DNA of 64,000 bases, from NCBI GenBank assembly GCA_015067005.1, contig SVNH01000016.1, forward strand, positions 22,130-86,129. The letters run 5' to 3'. The position numbers were made by a program, and so were the translations under genes. The stretch's first letter is position 1, and each line of letters begins with the position of its first letter. Shown piece by piece: positions 1 through 9,703 of this stretch. Source of the DNA: Ruminococcus flavefaciens (GTDB taxonomy: Bacteria > Bacillota > Clostridia > Oscillospirales > Ruminococcaceae). The notes under the pieces are model-generated. The model worked only from the letters and a program-made list of their open reading frames with translations. It made no database searches and was not told where the DNA came from.

Positions 1-3000
1 GTATACAGATCCTTCGTCAGGGAGAGCGCTGCCGCGTAAGAAATGCGCGTATCTACATAGTTTCCGGACAGATCACCGATGAACAGTTCGAGAAACTCAA
101 GTCTTATATAATCAACCCAGTCGAGAGCCGTGAAGCTTCTCTCGAAGCAGTAAAGAGCCTCGATACAAATTACGACATCCCGACAACTGTTGAGGTGCTT
201 GAGGGCTTCACAAAGCTCAATGCTATCGGGCTTCATGCTTTTGTGGACAAGTTCGGTCTTGCAATGGATTACGATGACATCAAGTTCTGTCAGGACTATT
301 TCCGTAATGAGGAACACCGCGATCCTACTATAACTGAGATCAGGATGATAGATACATACTGGTCCGACCACTGCCGTCATACAACTTTCCTTACAAATGT
401 TGAAAAGGTAGACATCAAGACACCTTATATCAAGGATACTTACGATATGTATCTCAATGTCCGTGAGGAACTTGGCAGAAGCGACCGCCCTGTTACTCTT
501 ATGGACATCGGTACTCTTGCTGCAAAGAAGCTTCGCAATGACGGTCTGCTTCCTGATCTTGATGAGTCAGAGGAGATCAATGCCTGCTCTGTAAAGATCA
601 AGGTAGACATCGACGGCAAGCTTGAAGACTGGATACTCATGTTCAAGAACGAAACACATAACCACCCGACTGAGATCGAGCCTTTCGGCGGTGCTGCTAC
701 TTGTCTCGGCGGCGCTATCCGTGATCCGCTCTCAGGACGTTCTTATGTATATCAGGCTATGCGTGTTACAGGTGCAGCTAATCCGCTCGTTCCTGTTGAA
801 GATACTATCACCGGCAAGCTTCCGCAGAGAAAGATCACTGTCGGTGCTGCTAACGGTTACAGCTCCTACGGTAACCAGATAGGTCTTGCTACCGGACACG
901 TTGCTGAGGTATATCATCCCGGCTATGTTGCAAAGAGAATGGAGATCGGCGCAGTAGTTGGTGCGGCTCCTGCTGAAAATATCAGAAGAGAAAGACCTGT
1001 TCCAGGCGATGTTGTCATCCTTCTCGGCGGTAAGACCGGCCGTGACGGCTGCGGCGGTGCAACAGGTTCATCAAAGTCACATACACTCGAATCCCTCGAA
1101 AGCTGCGGTGCAGAGGTACAGAAGGGTAATCCGCCTGAAGAGAGAAAGCTCCAGAGACTTTTCCGCAATCCTGAGGTAACTAAGCTTATCAAGCGCTGCA
1201 ATGACTTCGGTGCAGGCGGTGTATCAGTAGCTATCGGTGAACTTACAGACGGTCTTATCATCAACCTCAATGCAGTTCCGAAGAAGTACGATGGTCTTGA
1301 TGGTACTGAGATCGCTATTTCCGAATCACAGGAGAGAATGGCTGTTGTTGTTGCTCCTGAGGACGTTGAAAAGTTCATGGCAGAGGCTTCAAAGGAAAAT
1401 CTCGAAGCAACACTCGTTGCAGACGTTGTTGAAGAGCCTCGCCTAAAAATGGTATGGAACGATAACACTATCGTTGATCTTTCTCGTGAATTTCTCAATT
1501 CAAACGGCGCTCCCAAGTATACCGATATTGAGGTCGAGGCACCTTCCGACAATAACAATGAGGAGCTTCCTGCTGATGATGCTGAGTCATGGAATGAGCT
1601 TATGGCTAACCTCAATGTATGCTCACAGAAGGGACTCGTTGAGAAATTCGACTCCACTATCGGTGCAGGTACAGTTCTTATGCCGTTCGGCGGCGTATAC
1701 CAGATGACTCCTTCACAAGCTATGGCAGCTAAGATACCGGTACTTGAAGGCGAGACCAATACCTGCTCACTCATGGGCTGGGGCTACGATCCGGAGGTCT
1801 CTGAGAAGTCTCCTTACCACGGCGCTATGATGGCAGTTGTTGACTCTATCGCTAAGGTAGTTGCAGCCGGCGGTACTTATAAGAAGTGCTGGCTCACATT
1901 CCAGGAATACTTCGAGAGAACACAGAACGATCCTAAGCGCTGGGGCAAGCCTATGGCAGCACTTCTCGGTGCATTCAGGGCACAGCTTGAAATGGGCTGC
2001 GGTTCTATCGGCGGCAAGGACTCAATGTCCGGTACTTTCGAGAATATAGATGTTCCGCCTACACTTGTTTCGTTCGCAGTATCAACTGCTATGGCTGACA
2101 AGATCGTTTCAACTGAATTCAAGAATGCCGGCGATGATGTTATCATGATCGCTCCTGATTACGATGAGAACGGTCTGCCTGTATTCGACAGCGTTAAGGC
2201 TTGCTTTGACAAGGTAGAGAAGCTTATCGCTGACGGCAGAGCAAATGCAGTATGGACTATCGGATACGGCGGCGTTGCTGAGGGTATCGCAAAGATGTGC
2301 TTCGGTAACAAGCTCGGCTTCGAGTTCACCCAGAAGCTTACATCCAAGCAGCTGTTCAAGCCTTGCTACGGCGGATTCGTTATTGAACTTGCCGGTGCTG
2401 CTAATGAGGATGAAAATATTATCGGTCATACTATCAGTGATTACAAGATACTCTCTATGGATTATACTGTCAGTCTCGATAATCTCCAGAGAATATGGGA
2501 AGGCAAGCTTGAACCGGTATTCCCATGCCGCATAAAGACTACTGATGTAACTCCTGAGATCTACTCCAATACTGACAGACTTCATCTTACAGCTTCTATC
2601 AAGGCTGCTCAGCCGAGGGTACTCATTCCTGTATTCCCGGGTACAAACTGCGAATACGATACAGCCCGTGCATTCGAGAGAGCAGGCGCTAAGACTGAAA
2701 CTGTCGTTATCCGCAACCTCTCAGCAGGTGATATTGAGGATTCTGTAAGCTATTTCGAGAGAGCCATCCGTCATTCACAGATCATCATGATACCGGGCGG
2801 TTTCTCCGGCGGTGATGAGCCGGAGGGAAGCGGTAAGTTTATTACAGCATTCTTCCGCAATCCTAAGATCAAGGACGCTGTACACGATCTTCTCAAGAAC
2901 CGTGATGGTCTTATGCTTGGTATCTGCAACGGCTTCCAGGCACTCATAAAGCTTGGTCTTGTACCTTTTGGCGAGATTATCGACATGAGAGACGATTCTC

Positions 3001-3407
3001 CTACACTTACATTTAATACTATTGCAAGACATCAGTCCATGATGGTAAATACACGTATCGCATCCAACAAGAGCCCGTGGCTCTATGGCTGTGAGGTAGG
3101 CGACATCCACACTATCCCGATCTCTCACGGCGAAGGACGCTTCGTAGCACCTGCAAGCCTTATCCAGCAGATGGCTAAGAATGGTCAGATCGCTACACAG
3201 TATGTTGACCTTACAGGCAGTCCTTCAATGGATATAAGATACAATCCTAATACATCTGTTGAGGCTATCGAGGGTATCACTTCTCCGGACGGACGTGTTC
3301 TCGGTAAAATGGGACACTCCGAGCGTATCGGAAGCTTCATCGGAAAGAATGTTCCGGGTGCTAAGGATCAGAAGATATTTGAATCCGGTGTGGCATATTT
3401 CAAATAA
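1..3407 (+). CDS. purL: Phosphoribosylformylglycinamidine synthase, large single-chain form (5' end outside window)
   Basis: This enzyme converts FGAR, ATP and glutamine to FGAM in purine synthesis. The frame is open from base 3, so the start lies upstream; the GTG at 195 is only an internal codon. About 1134 codons are visible, against roughly 1200-1300 for the family. The order is an N-terminal PurS-like part, the synthetase core (HNHPTEIEPFGGAATCLGG at about residue 216) and a C-terminal class I glutaminase. The glutaminase shows FPGTNCEYD, GGFSGGDEPEGSGK, the nucleophile Cys in GICNGFQ, and the His/Glu pair in PISHGEGRF. It acts in the cytoplasm. A strong terminator follows directly. The identification is secure. 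Confidence 0.96.
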   Translation, partial: IQILRQGERCRVRNARIYIVSGQITDEQFEKLKSYIINPVESREASLEAVKSLDTNYDIPTTVEVLEGFTKLNAIGLHAFVDKFGLAMDYDDIKFCQDYFRNEEHRDPTITEIRMIDTYWSDHCRHTTFLTNVEKVDIKTPYIKDTYDMYLNVREELGRSDRPVTLMDIGTLAAKKLRNDGLLPDLDESEEINACSVKIKVDIDGKLEDWILMFKNETHNHPTEIEPFGGAATCLGGAIRDPLSGRSYVYQAMRVTGAANPLVPVEDTITGKLPQRKITVGAANGYSSYGNQIGLATGHVAEVYHPGYVAKRMEIGAVVGAAPAENIRRERPVPGDVVILLGGKTGRDGCGGATGSSKSHTLESLESCGAEVQKGNPPEERKLQRLFRNPEVTKLIKRCNDFGAGGVSVAIGELTDGLIINLNAVPKKYDGLDGTEIAISESQERMAVVVAPEDVEKFMAEASKENLEATLVADVVEEPRLKMVWNDNTIVDLSREFLNSNGAPKYTDIEVEAPSDNNNEELPADDAESWNELMANLNVCSQKGLVEKFDSTIGAGTVLMPFGGVYQMTPSQAMAAKIPVLEGETNTCSLMGWGYDPEVSEKSPYHGAMMAVVDSIAKVVAAGGTYKKCWLTFQEYFERTQNDPKRWGKPMAALLGAFRAQLEMGCGSIGGKDSMSGTFENIDVPPTLVSFAVSTAMADKIVSTEFKNAGDDVIMIAPDYDENGLPVFDSVKACFDKVEKLIADGRANAVWTIGYGGVAEGIAKMCFGNKLGFEFTQKLTSKQLFKPCYGGFVIELAGAANEDENIIGHTISDYKILSMDYTVSLDNLQRIWEGKLEPVFPCRIKTTDVTPEIYSNTDRLHLTASIKAAQPRVLIPVFPGTNCEYDTARAFERAGAKTETVVIRNLSAGDIEDSVSYFERAIRHSQIIMIPGGFSGGDEPEGSGKFITAFFRNPKIKDAVHDLLKNRDGLMLGICNGFQALIKLGLVPFGEIIDMRDDSPTLTFNTIARHQSMMVNTRIASNKSPWLYGCEVGDIHTIPISHGEGRFVAPASLIQQMAKNGQIATQYVDLTGSPSMDIRYNPNTSVEAIEGITSPDGRVLGKMGHSERIGSFIGKNVPGAKDQKIFESGVAYFK

Positions 3408-3432
3408 TAAGATCATTCAGCAATAAATATTT

Positions 3433-3474
3433 AAAGCCATAAAGAGGCATTTTGCTTCTTTATGGCTTTTTGTT
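3433..3474 (+). terminator. purL terminator
   Basis: Inverted repeat AAAGCCATAAAGA / TCTTTATGGCTTT followed by a T-rich run, 26 bases after the purL stop. Confidence 0.85.
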
Positions 3475-3499
3475 TATACAATGCTATGTGATGGCATAT

Positions 3500-3548
3500 T
3501 AAAGGAAAAAGCCTTACGATGATCGTTGGCATTGATCATCGTAAGGCT
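3500..3548 (-). terminator. Terminator of the minus-strand vWA surface protein gene
   Basis: A perfect 15-bp stem (AGCCTTACGATGATC at 3510-3524 and its complement at 3534-3548) has a 9-base loop. On the minus strand it is followed by TTTTTCC, as expected for an intrinsic terminator of the gene ending at 3576. Confidence 0.9.
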
Positions 3549-3575
3549 GAAATTATCGGTTTATATCAACCGGAA

Positions 3576-6500
3576 TTATTCTTCTGATTTCTTTGTAGCT
3601 TTTTTGCTGAGTGCAGCACCAAGCATTATCACGAACATAATACCCATAAGAGTGATGATGCCGCCGTCGAAGTCATCGCCTGTTTTAGGTGATGAAGCTG
3701 TGTTTTCAGAAGTAGTTGTAGTAGTAACTGTTGTAGTGGTTGTAGTAGTTGTTTCCGGGATAGGCTCAAACTTAGCTGAAAGCTTTGCTTCAGCAGCAGG
3801 AACTATTATGCGTGTTTCAGCGCTCTTAGCGTCCTCGATAGTAATTCCTTCTGCTTCCCATTCAACGAACTGATAGCCTTCATCCGGAACAGCCTTGATC
3901 TCCTTGATGTCGCCGACATTGAAATTGCCTGTTTCGATACCAGTGATCTTGCCGTTCTTAGTTTCCTTATCAACAGTGAGCTTTGTTTCTCCTGATGAGA
4001 AACGTGCTTCGATCTCAACATCGTCTGTTACCTTGAAGCGGTAAGTGCTTTCGCTGCTTACGAGTTCATTATTGATGTACCAGCCTTCAAATTTGAAGCC
4101 TTCGTAAGGAGAAGCCTTTACCTGAGCAAAGTCGCCGTAGTTGTAAACACCTGAACCTGTTAAGATACCGCGTGGTACAGTATTCTTTTCAGCTTCCTTG
4201 AAGCTTACCTTATAGAATGTGTTTGCGTCTTCTTCACTTAAAAGCTTGTCTGTTGAAACGTCCTTGCCTTCAGGATCCTTCATTGTGTAAACAACAGAAG
4301 AGCCTGAGTTGAGATCCTTGAGATCGTCCTCTGAGAATGCAGGGATAACGCCTGTGATAACGTCGCCTTCCTTTACATTTACAGTGTCGAAGGACTGGAT
4401 CTTTGTTACCTGACCTGTGAGAGCGTTTACTTCGTCAACAGAAACAGATACATTGCCTTCACCTGTTGCGATGAGTTCAAATGTATAAGGGCTGTCAGTA
4501 GGAACATAAACGAGCTTTTCGCCGTTTTCGTTGATCTCACATACGAGGTCGTATTCTTCGTTTGATTCGTTGATGTCTGAGATGTAAGCAACGAGTTTGC
4601 CCTCAGAATCGTATACCTTAACGTCAACAGGGCAGTTGATTCTGATTATACGGTAAGAGCCTGCGTTGAAGTTTGCTTTTCCCTCTGGAGTATAGTAGCT
4701 GTCCTGAGACTGGAGCCAAGCCATGCAAAGCTCTGTGTAGTGAGCGTTTCCGATGCAGGAAACAGTATTGAAGAGTGTGATAGTATCGTTTATTTCGTTT
4801 GTACCTGTTGCCATAATGAGGTCGAGGAGATCAACGCAGGCATCATTAAGCTTGGACTGATTGTAGCTGATACCATTTTCATCGAGAGCCTCACCTATAC
4901 GTGAAGCGATGTTTCTGTAAACCTGATCCTCACGGTTCTGCGGATCAAAGCCGTATCTGAAAATATTTGCTGAGTAGAAAGGCATAAGGATAGATGCCCA
5001 CTCCCAACCTTCAAACTTAGGCTTAGCTGAATTTACAACATCACTTATCTGTTTTGAAGTAAGTCCCATAAGAGTACCCATAAGATATGTAACATCATCC
5101 TGATAGTAATATGCGTAAGTACCTCTTGATCCTACATATACATTTGCGAATTTGTTCATAAACTGGTTAAGGAATGATCCCTGAGATACAGAATTTGTAT
5201 TCTGTATTGAGATGAACGGGTCACCGCCGGGGAGGATACTTGATGAATCTACCTGAACGTAATACTTTCTGAAATCATCCAGGAAGTATTTGTCGCCTTC
5301 GTCGTTGAGGTATTCGTCAGTGCTTGCGAGAGCGTTGTACTTTGCAAGCATATTGTCAACACTGGAGTTGCCTGCTGTTACAGCAGTAGGAAGAGCATAG
5401 TCGTGACCGTATCTGTGGAATGACCATGCAGCAGGTGCTACCATAGGAACAAAGTCGTTAGGGTTTACGATATTGTGGATGTTATAGTACTTGTAATCGT
5501 TGTAGGATGAATTTGTTGTTCCCATAGGAGCTTCAAATGTATAACCGAATACATCGCTTGCTTCGTAATTACAGTTAGGGTAAGAGATACCGTCATCGAG
5601 AGCAGCTGATGTGAGGTTGGCAGTAGCACCGCCGCGGCTGTAACCAACTACCCAGAACTTGATGTGACCTGATACATCGTAATCAGAGATGTACTGTCTG
5701 ATGTATCTGAGGACCTCATCTCTTGCCTCGGAGAAGCCAGTAGCATCGCCGGTCGCACCGATCTTGAAGTTGCTTGCCCACTCCTTTTCGTAACCGCCGC
5801 CGCGGACTGCAACAGCGAGAAGTGTAACTTCTTCGTTATTGATGTAGAGCTTCTTCTGAGCGATACCAACACCGATAGAATCCTCGGTCGGCTTTACCTG
5901 ATAAAGAGGATTTGTGTGGAACTTTTCAAATCCGATAGTTGAGAGAAGATTCTCAGCGTTTATGCTTGAACCTGCATAGTCACCGTTGTTTACGTAAGGG
6001 ATACTCGGCCAAACAGAAAGTTCAAGGCAGAGTGACATAGTTGCAAGGTGAGAGTTGTATCCGTTGTATGATGATCTAGTGAAGTAGTTGTCATCATAGA
6101 AGAATTCAGTGCTGTAATCAGCGGTCTTGCAAGGATACATGAAGTCACCGTTTACCTTTGTGATAGAGCCTGCGATCTCGCCGAAAACATAGCTGAGGTC
6201 ATCGGGATCATCAACATTGTAATAGCCGGCATTCTGGAGATCACGAAGGAAACGCTGACCGAACTGGAGATAATCTCCGGATAATGAATGGAAGAAACCA
6301 AGAGTGTAGATATAAGTTCCTTCATTCTGAATAGACTTTGCCTCAGTGTAAGCTGAGTTAGCGTGAGGATAGTCGTAGTAGTCAGAGGAGCTGTAAGGAC
6401 CTGAATACTCCGTTCTGCCTTCGCATGGAAGACCGTCCGAAAGAAGAACTATGTTCTTGATAACGTTTGCATCGTTCGGGATAGCATCGAGCATGGAGTC

Positions 6501-6872
6501 AGCCTTTTCAAGAGCTCCCTGAACGTTTGTCATTCCACTGTCACGAAGTGAGTTGATGGAATTTGCAAGAGTCGTGTAGTTGTCAGTGAACTGACAGGTA
6601 GTTGTAGCATAAGTTGAATAGCTTACAACTCCGACATAGTTTGTGCCTATGCCGTTAAGAACAGAGCTGCAGAATTTTGTTGCTGCCTGTTTCATAGCTC
6701 TGATAGGAGTTCCGGACATACTTCCGGAAACATCCAGAACCAGGACTGAGTAGCGAGTTACATCGCTTGGGGCGGGTTTAGCCAATGCTGCTTGATCTTT
6801 GAAAGGTAAGTATACCAACATTGAAAAAGCGAGGCATAATGCTAAAAACGCACTTGACAATTTTTTGAACAT
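3576..6872 (-). CDS. Sortase-anchored surface protein: vWA domain, lipase-like alpha/beta hydrolase, InlB-type repeats
   Basis: The 1098-residue exported protein starts with a signal peptide (residues 1-31). A von Willebrand A domain follows, with the MIDAS motif DVSGSMSG at residues 47-54. Next is an alpha/beta-hydrolase region resembling class 3 lipases, with nucleophile motif GYSRG (410-414), NPNDFVP (Asp about 473) and a candidate His near 490. Towards the C-terminus there are two divergent InlB B-repeat-like segments (FEGWYINNE; FVEWEAEG), a Thr-rich linker, and a sorting signal made of SPKTG, a hydrophobic helix and a KKATKK tail. This predicts wall anchoring. The start is supported by the GAGAGG ribosome site and a consensus promoter. 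The substrate or ligand is unknown; adhesion plus esterase activity is an inference. Confidence 0.8.
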   Translation of the reverse strand: MFKKLSSAFLALCLAFSMLVYLPFKDQAALAKPAPSDVTRYSVLVLDVSGSMSGTPIRAMKQAATKFCSSVLNGIGTNYVGVVSYSTYATTTCQFTDNYTTLANSINSLRDSGMTNVQGALEKADSMLDAIPNDANVIKNIVLLSDGLPCEGRTEYSGPYSSSDYYDYPHANSAYTEAKSIQNEGTYIYTLGFFHSLSGDYLQFGQRFLRDLQNAGYYNVDDPDDLSYVFGEIAGSITKVNGDFMYPCKTADYSTEFFYDDNYFTRSSYNGYNSHLATMSLCLELSVWPSIPYVNNGDYAGSSINAENLLSTIGFEKFHTNPLYQVKPTEDSIGVGIAQKKLYINNEEVTLLAVAVRGGGYEKEWASNFKIGATGDATGFSEARDEVLRYIRQYISDYDVSGHIKFWVVGYSRGGATANLTSAALDDGISYPNCNYEASDVFGYTFEAPMGTTNSSYNDYKYYNIHNIVNPNDFVPMVAPAAWSFHRYGHDYALPTAVTAGNSSVDNMLAKYNALASTDEYLNDEGDKYFLDDFRKYYVQVDSSSILPGGDPFISIQNTNSVSQGSFLNQFMNKFANVYVGSRGTYAYYYQDDVTYLMGTLMGLTSKQISDVVNSAKPKFEGWEWASILMPFYSANIFRYGFDPQNREDQVYRNIASRIGEALDENGISYNQSKLNDACVDLLDLIMATGTNEINDTITLFNTVSCIGNAHYTELCMAWLQSQDSYYTPEGKANFNAGSYRIIRINCPVDVKVYDSEGKLVAYISDINESNEEYDLVCEINENGEKLVYVPTDSPYTFELIATGEGNVSVSVDEVNALTGQVTKIQSFDTVNVKEGDVITGVIPAFSEDDLKDLNSGSSVVYTMKDPEGKDVSTDKLLSEEDANTFYKVSFKEAEKNTVPRGILTGSGVYNYGDFAQVKASPYEGFKFEGWYINNELVSSESTYRFKVTDDVEIEARFSSGETKLTVDKETKNGKITGIETGNFNVGDIKEIKAVPDEGYQFVEWEAEGITIEDAKSAETRIIVPAAEAKLSAKFEPIPETTTTTTTTVTTTTTSENTASSPKTGDDFDGGIITLMGIMFVIMLGAALSKKATKKSEE

Positions 6873-6926
6873 TGCCTTTACCTCTCTTATATTAAATTTT
6901 GGCGATTTTGGAAAATCACCGAACTA

Positions 6927-6955
6927 ATTGTAACATATATCCAAATAATTGTCAA
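6927..6955 (-). promoter_or_regulatory. Promoter of the vWA surface protein gene
   Basis: On the minus strand: TTGACA (6950-6955), 17-bp spacer, TACAAT (6927-6932). It lies 55 bases before the start codon. Confidence 0.85.
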
Positions 6956-7070
6956 CCATTTTAAGCATAAAACACGAAAAAATTGTTAGTCGAGGTTAAA
7001 TGATTGGCTGTATATCAAAATATGTTAAAATATGATAACTCAAATTTGTAAGTGTATTTGCTTTGTATAT

Positions 7071-7099
7071 TTGACAAATGAATACTTTTGTGATATACT
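7071..7099 (+). promoter_or_regulatory. Promoter of the membrane protein gene at 7121
   Basis: TTGACA, 17-bp spacer, TATACT. The start codon is 21 bases downstream, preceded by AGGAGA. Confidence 0.85.
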
Positions 7100-7120
7100 T
7101 AACAAAAAACTCAGGAGATA

Positions 7121-7591
7121 ATGACTTTGAAAAAATCCGTTCTGCAATATTGTACTTCATTTTCTTTGCTCAGTATTTTTCAATTATTTATAATACGCGG
7201 CGTTGTTACATCTGATACAGGAAAGAAGGTAACTGATGAGCTGTATGTTGACGGCGCTGATTTCTCGCCGCTGGTATCGCTGGTTTCCGGCGGAATACAT
7301 TCGTTTGCATTCTTTCTGCAAGAATTTTTCACTGTGATACTGGGAATATTCATCCCTATGATATTCATGTTTATAATCAGACATTTTTCTGAGAAAACTA
7401 TTGAAAGAGAAGAAAAACGTTTCAACAAGAGGTATACATTTATTCTATCACTTGCAGTTATTGTCGCAGGAATTATTTTTGCACATTTTAAGCTGATAAG
7501 TGACATTATAATAATGTATATACCTGTACCGGCAGTATCATGGTTTGTATTTCACGGAAGTAAAAAAGAGAAAGATGACAACGATACATGA
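7121..7591 (+). CDS. Small multi-pass membrane protein, unknown function
   Basis: This 156-residue protein has about four hydrophobic segments (roughly residues 8-28, 52-85, 103-122 and 126-148). It has a basic, Lys/Arg/Glu-rich loop (residues about 86-102, EKTIEREEKRFNKR). ATG at 7121 is preceded by AGGAGA at good spacing and a consensus promoter, so the gene looks real. I do not recognise the family and see no catalytic motif. It is a single-gene transcription unit with a weak hairpin after it. Confidence 0.6.
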   Translation: MTLKKSVLQYCTSFSLLSIFQLFIIRGVVTSDTGKKVTDELYVDGADFSPLVSLVSGGIHSFAFFLQEFFTVILGIFIPMIFMFIIRHFSEKTIEREEKRFNKRYTFILSLAVIVAGIIFAHFKLISDIIIMYIPVPAVSWFVFHGSKKEKDDNDT

Positions 7592-7593
7592 CC

Positions 7594-7617
7594 GTGTATA
7601 GTAAGAATACACTTTTG
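7594..7617 (+). terminator. Weak hairpin after the 7121 gene
   Basis: GTGTAT / ATACAC stem followed by TTTTG. The stem is short, so termination is only possible. Confidence 0.4.
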
Positions 7618-7727
7618 AGAAAAATCGTTATGTCAGTTAGTTCTTGGACGTTTGTTTGTTCACAAAATGTTTACAAATATTCACGTTGAAAATGACACGT
7701 TTATTAGATATTTTTCATAAAAATATC

Positions 7728-7756
7728 TTGACTAACTTACTGAATTGATGTATAAT
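7728..7756 (+). promoter_or_regulatory. glgA promoter
   Basis: TTGACT, 17-bp spacer, TATAAT, 55 bases upstream of the glgA start. Confidence 0.85.
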
Positions 7757-7810
7757 GTTATGTGTAAAGCTGTATATCAGCGCAATTATTTTAGAATGGA
7801 GTGAAAAACT

Positions 7811-9265
7811 ATGAAAAATATACTATTTGCAGCTTCCGAAAGCGTTCCTTTTATAAAGACAGGCGGTCTTGCTGATGTCGTAGGAGCGCTGCCGCAGTAC
7901 CTTAATAAAAAAGAATTTGATGTAAGAGTCATAATGCCATATTATACTTGTATTCCGGATAAATACAGAAACGATTTCAAATATGTTACTCACTTCTATA
8001 TGGACTACGGTATGAGAAGCGAAAGCTTCCACGTAGGTATCATGGAATATGAATACAGCGGCGTTAAGTTTTACTTCGTGGATGATGAGTATTACTTCAA
8101 GTGTGATACCCCTTATTCCTCAGACATGAAGTGGGACATCGAGCGCTTTACTTTCTTCTGCAAGGCTGTTCTTGCAATACTTCCGGTCATCGGTTTCCGT
8201 CCGGACATTATCCACTGTCACGACTGGCAGGCTTCAATGATACCGGTATTTCTCCACACAGCCTTCGCTACAAATCCGTTTTACAGCTCAACTAAAACTA
8301 TCATGACCATACACAATCTTAAATTTCAGGGCGTTTGGGATATTGATACTTTTAAATTCAATACTGCTTTGCCGGATTATATGTTCACATCAGATAAGCT
8401 GGAATTCCACAAGAATGCAAATATGCTCAAAGGCGGTCTGGTTTATGCCGACTATATCACCACGGTTTCCGAGACCTATGCTGAGGAGATAAAGTATCCG
8501 TTCTTCGGCGAACAGCTTGACGGTCTGCTCAGAGCACGTTCAGCTTCGCTGCGCGGTATCGTGAACGGTATCGACTATAAGGTCTTTGATCCTAACAATG
8601 ATAAGAAGATATTTGCTGAATATACCGCAAAGAACGTTAAATCACAGAAAGCTGTCAATAAGAAGAAGCTTCAGGAAGAGCTCGGTCTCCCTGTTGATGA
8701 GAGCAAGTATATGATAGCTATAATCTCACGTCTTACAGATCAGAAGGGGCTTGATCTTGTTAATTACGCTATGGAGCGTATCTGCGATGAGTTCACACAG
8801 TTTGTCATTATCGGAACAGGTGATCCGCGCTATGAGAATATGTTCAAGCATTATCAGTGGAAGTATCCGGAGAGAGTTTCTGCGAATATCATGTATTCAG
8901 ATGAACTTGCACACAAGCTTTATGCGGCTGCTGATACCATGCTCATGCCGTCACTGTTTGAGCCGTGCGGACTTACCCAGCTTATCTCACTCAGATACGG
9001 TACTGTCCCGATAGTTCGTGAAACAGGCGGACTGAAGGATACTGTACAGCCTTACAACGAGTTTGACGGTACTGGTACAGGCTTCTCGTTTGCAAATTAC
9101 AACGGCGATGAGATGCTCGGCGCTATCAACTATTCAAAGCACATCTACTACAATCACCGCGATCAGTGGGACAAAATGGTAAAGCGTGACATGGAAGCAG
9201 ACTTCTCATGGAATAGTTCTGCACGTCAGTATGAAGGTATGTACGACTGGATGATAAACTGGTAA
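7811..9265 (+). CDS. glgA: Glycogen synthase (ADP-glucose type, GT5)
   Basis: It transfers glucose from ADP-glucose to the growing alpha-1,4-glucan in the cytoplasm. The 484-residue length is normal for bacterial GlgA. The N-terminal KTGGLADVVGALP motif binds ADP-glucose. HCHDWQASMIP and the C-terminal GT-B part (SRLTDQKGLDL, MPSLFEPCGLTQL, RETGGL) are all present. GGAGTG precedes the ATG. It is monocistronic here; no other glycogen genes are adjacent, which is unusual compared with the common glgCDA clusters. Confidence 0.95.
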   Translation: MKNILFAASESVPFIKTGGLADVVGALPQYLNKKEFDVRVIMPYYTCIPDKYRNDFKYVTHFYMDYGMRSESFHVGIMEYEYSGVKFYFVDDEYYFKCDTPYSSDMKWDIERFTFFCKAVLAILPVIGFRPDIIHCHDWQASMIPVFLHTAFATNPFYSSTKTIMTIHNLKFQGVWDIDTFKFNTALPDYMFTSDKLEFHKNANMLKGGLVYADYITTVSETYAEEIKYPFFGEQLDGLLRARSASLRGIVNGIDYKVFDPNNDKKIFAEYTAKNVKSQKAVNKKKLQEELGLPVDESKYMIAIISRLTDQKGLDLVNYAMERICDEFTQFVIIGTGDPRYENMFKHYQWKYPERVSANIMYSDELAHKLYAAADTMLMPSLFEPCGLTQLISLRYGTVPIVRETGGLKDTVQPYNEFDGTGTGFSFANYNGDEMLGAINYSKHIYYNHRDQWDKMVKRDMEADFSWNSSARQYEGMYDWMINW

Positions 9266-9282
9266 GCGGGGAGCCCCCGCAG

Positions 9283-9307
9283 GCTTCCACGTTGGCGCTT
9301 GTTTCAC
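9283..9307. repeat. Direct repeat copy 1 flanking the stem-loop cluster
   Basis: 25 bases ending CGCTTGTTTCAC; 21 of 25 positions match the copy at 9596-9620. Confidence 0.7.
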
Positions 9308-9595
9308 GCGCTCACTATGACAGATAAGCATACACGTACTCGCACAAAGCACTAATAATGGGATTCTAAAGGGATGTTATCCCTTTAGCGAATTCCAAAG
9401 GCAGAGCCTTTGGTCGCCGCTTTCGGTTTTTAAGGCGGCGAAATTCTCGAAGGCGCTTCGCAAAGGGTGAATTGACAAAACAGTCCTGTGGACTGTTTTT
9501 CAAGAGGGAACGCCCTGCAAGAGAGGGCGTTCCCTTGTAACATCGGCAGAAAAGTTGCCTTGACAGCGTAAGCTGTCAGCAGCGTGACACTGCAA

Positions 9596-9620
9596 CCTTC
9601 AACGCTGACGCTTGTTTCAC
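9596..9620. repeat. Direct repeat copy 2 flanking the stem-loop cluster
   Basis: Second copy of the 25-base repeat, also ending CGCTTGTTTCAC, 313 bases from copy 1. Confidence 0.7.
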
Positions 9621-9703
9621 CAGCGTCTGATACAGTATTTTATTAAAGTGAAATGATATTTGATTATGGGCGCACTATGTGCGCCCTGCATATTGGTGAT
9701 GAA

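Larger units (their letters stand above)
9266..9703. repeat. Intergenic cluster of at least eight perfect or near-perfect stem-loops
   Basis: No gene is supported in this 438-base stretch. Stems are visible at 9266-9280, 9366-9388 (10 bp), 9395-9413 (CCAAAGGC), 9414-9441, 9448-9460, 9477-9499 (10 bp, then a T run), 9506-9534 (11 bp, GGGAACGCCCT), 9561-9578, 9607-9627 and 9668-9686 (GGGCGCAC/GTGCGCCC). The stem at 9477-9499 could act as a terminator. The array is bracketed by an imperfect 25-base direct repeat. Confidence 0.7.

Noticed and set aside
195..197. GTG as purL start
   Set aside because: The frame is open to base 3 and the upstream residues continue the PurL N-terminal domain.
923..1774. 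283-codon open frame antisense to purL
   Set aside because: It is a shadow of purL codon bias: no ribosome site, no domain, rich in Ser/Thr/Ala as antisense frames of this genome are.
9283..9620. CRISPR-like array
   Set aside because: Only two copies of the 25-base repeat and the stems between are different from one another; no cas genes.
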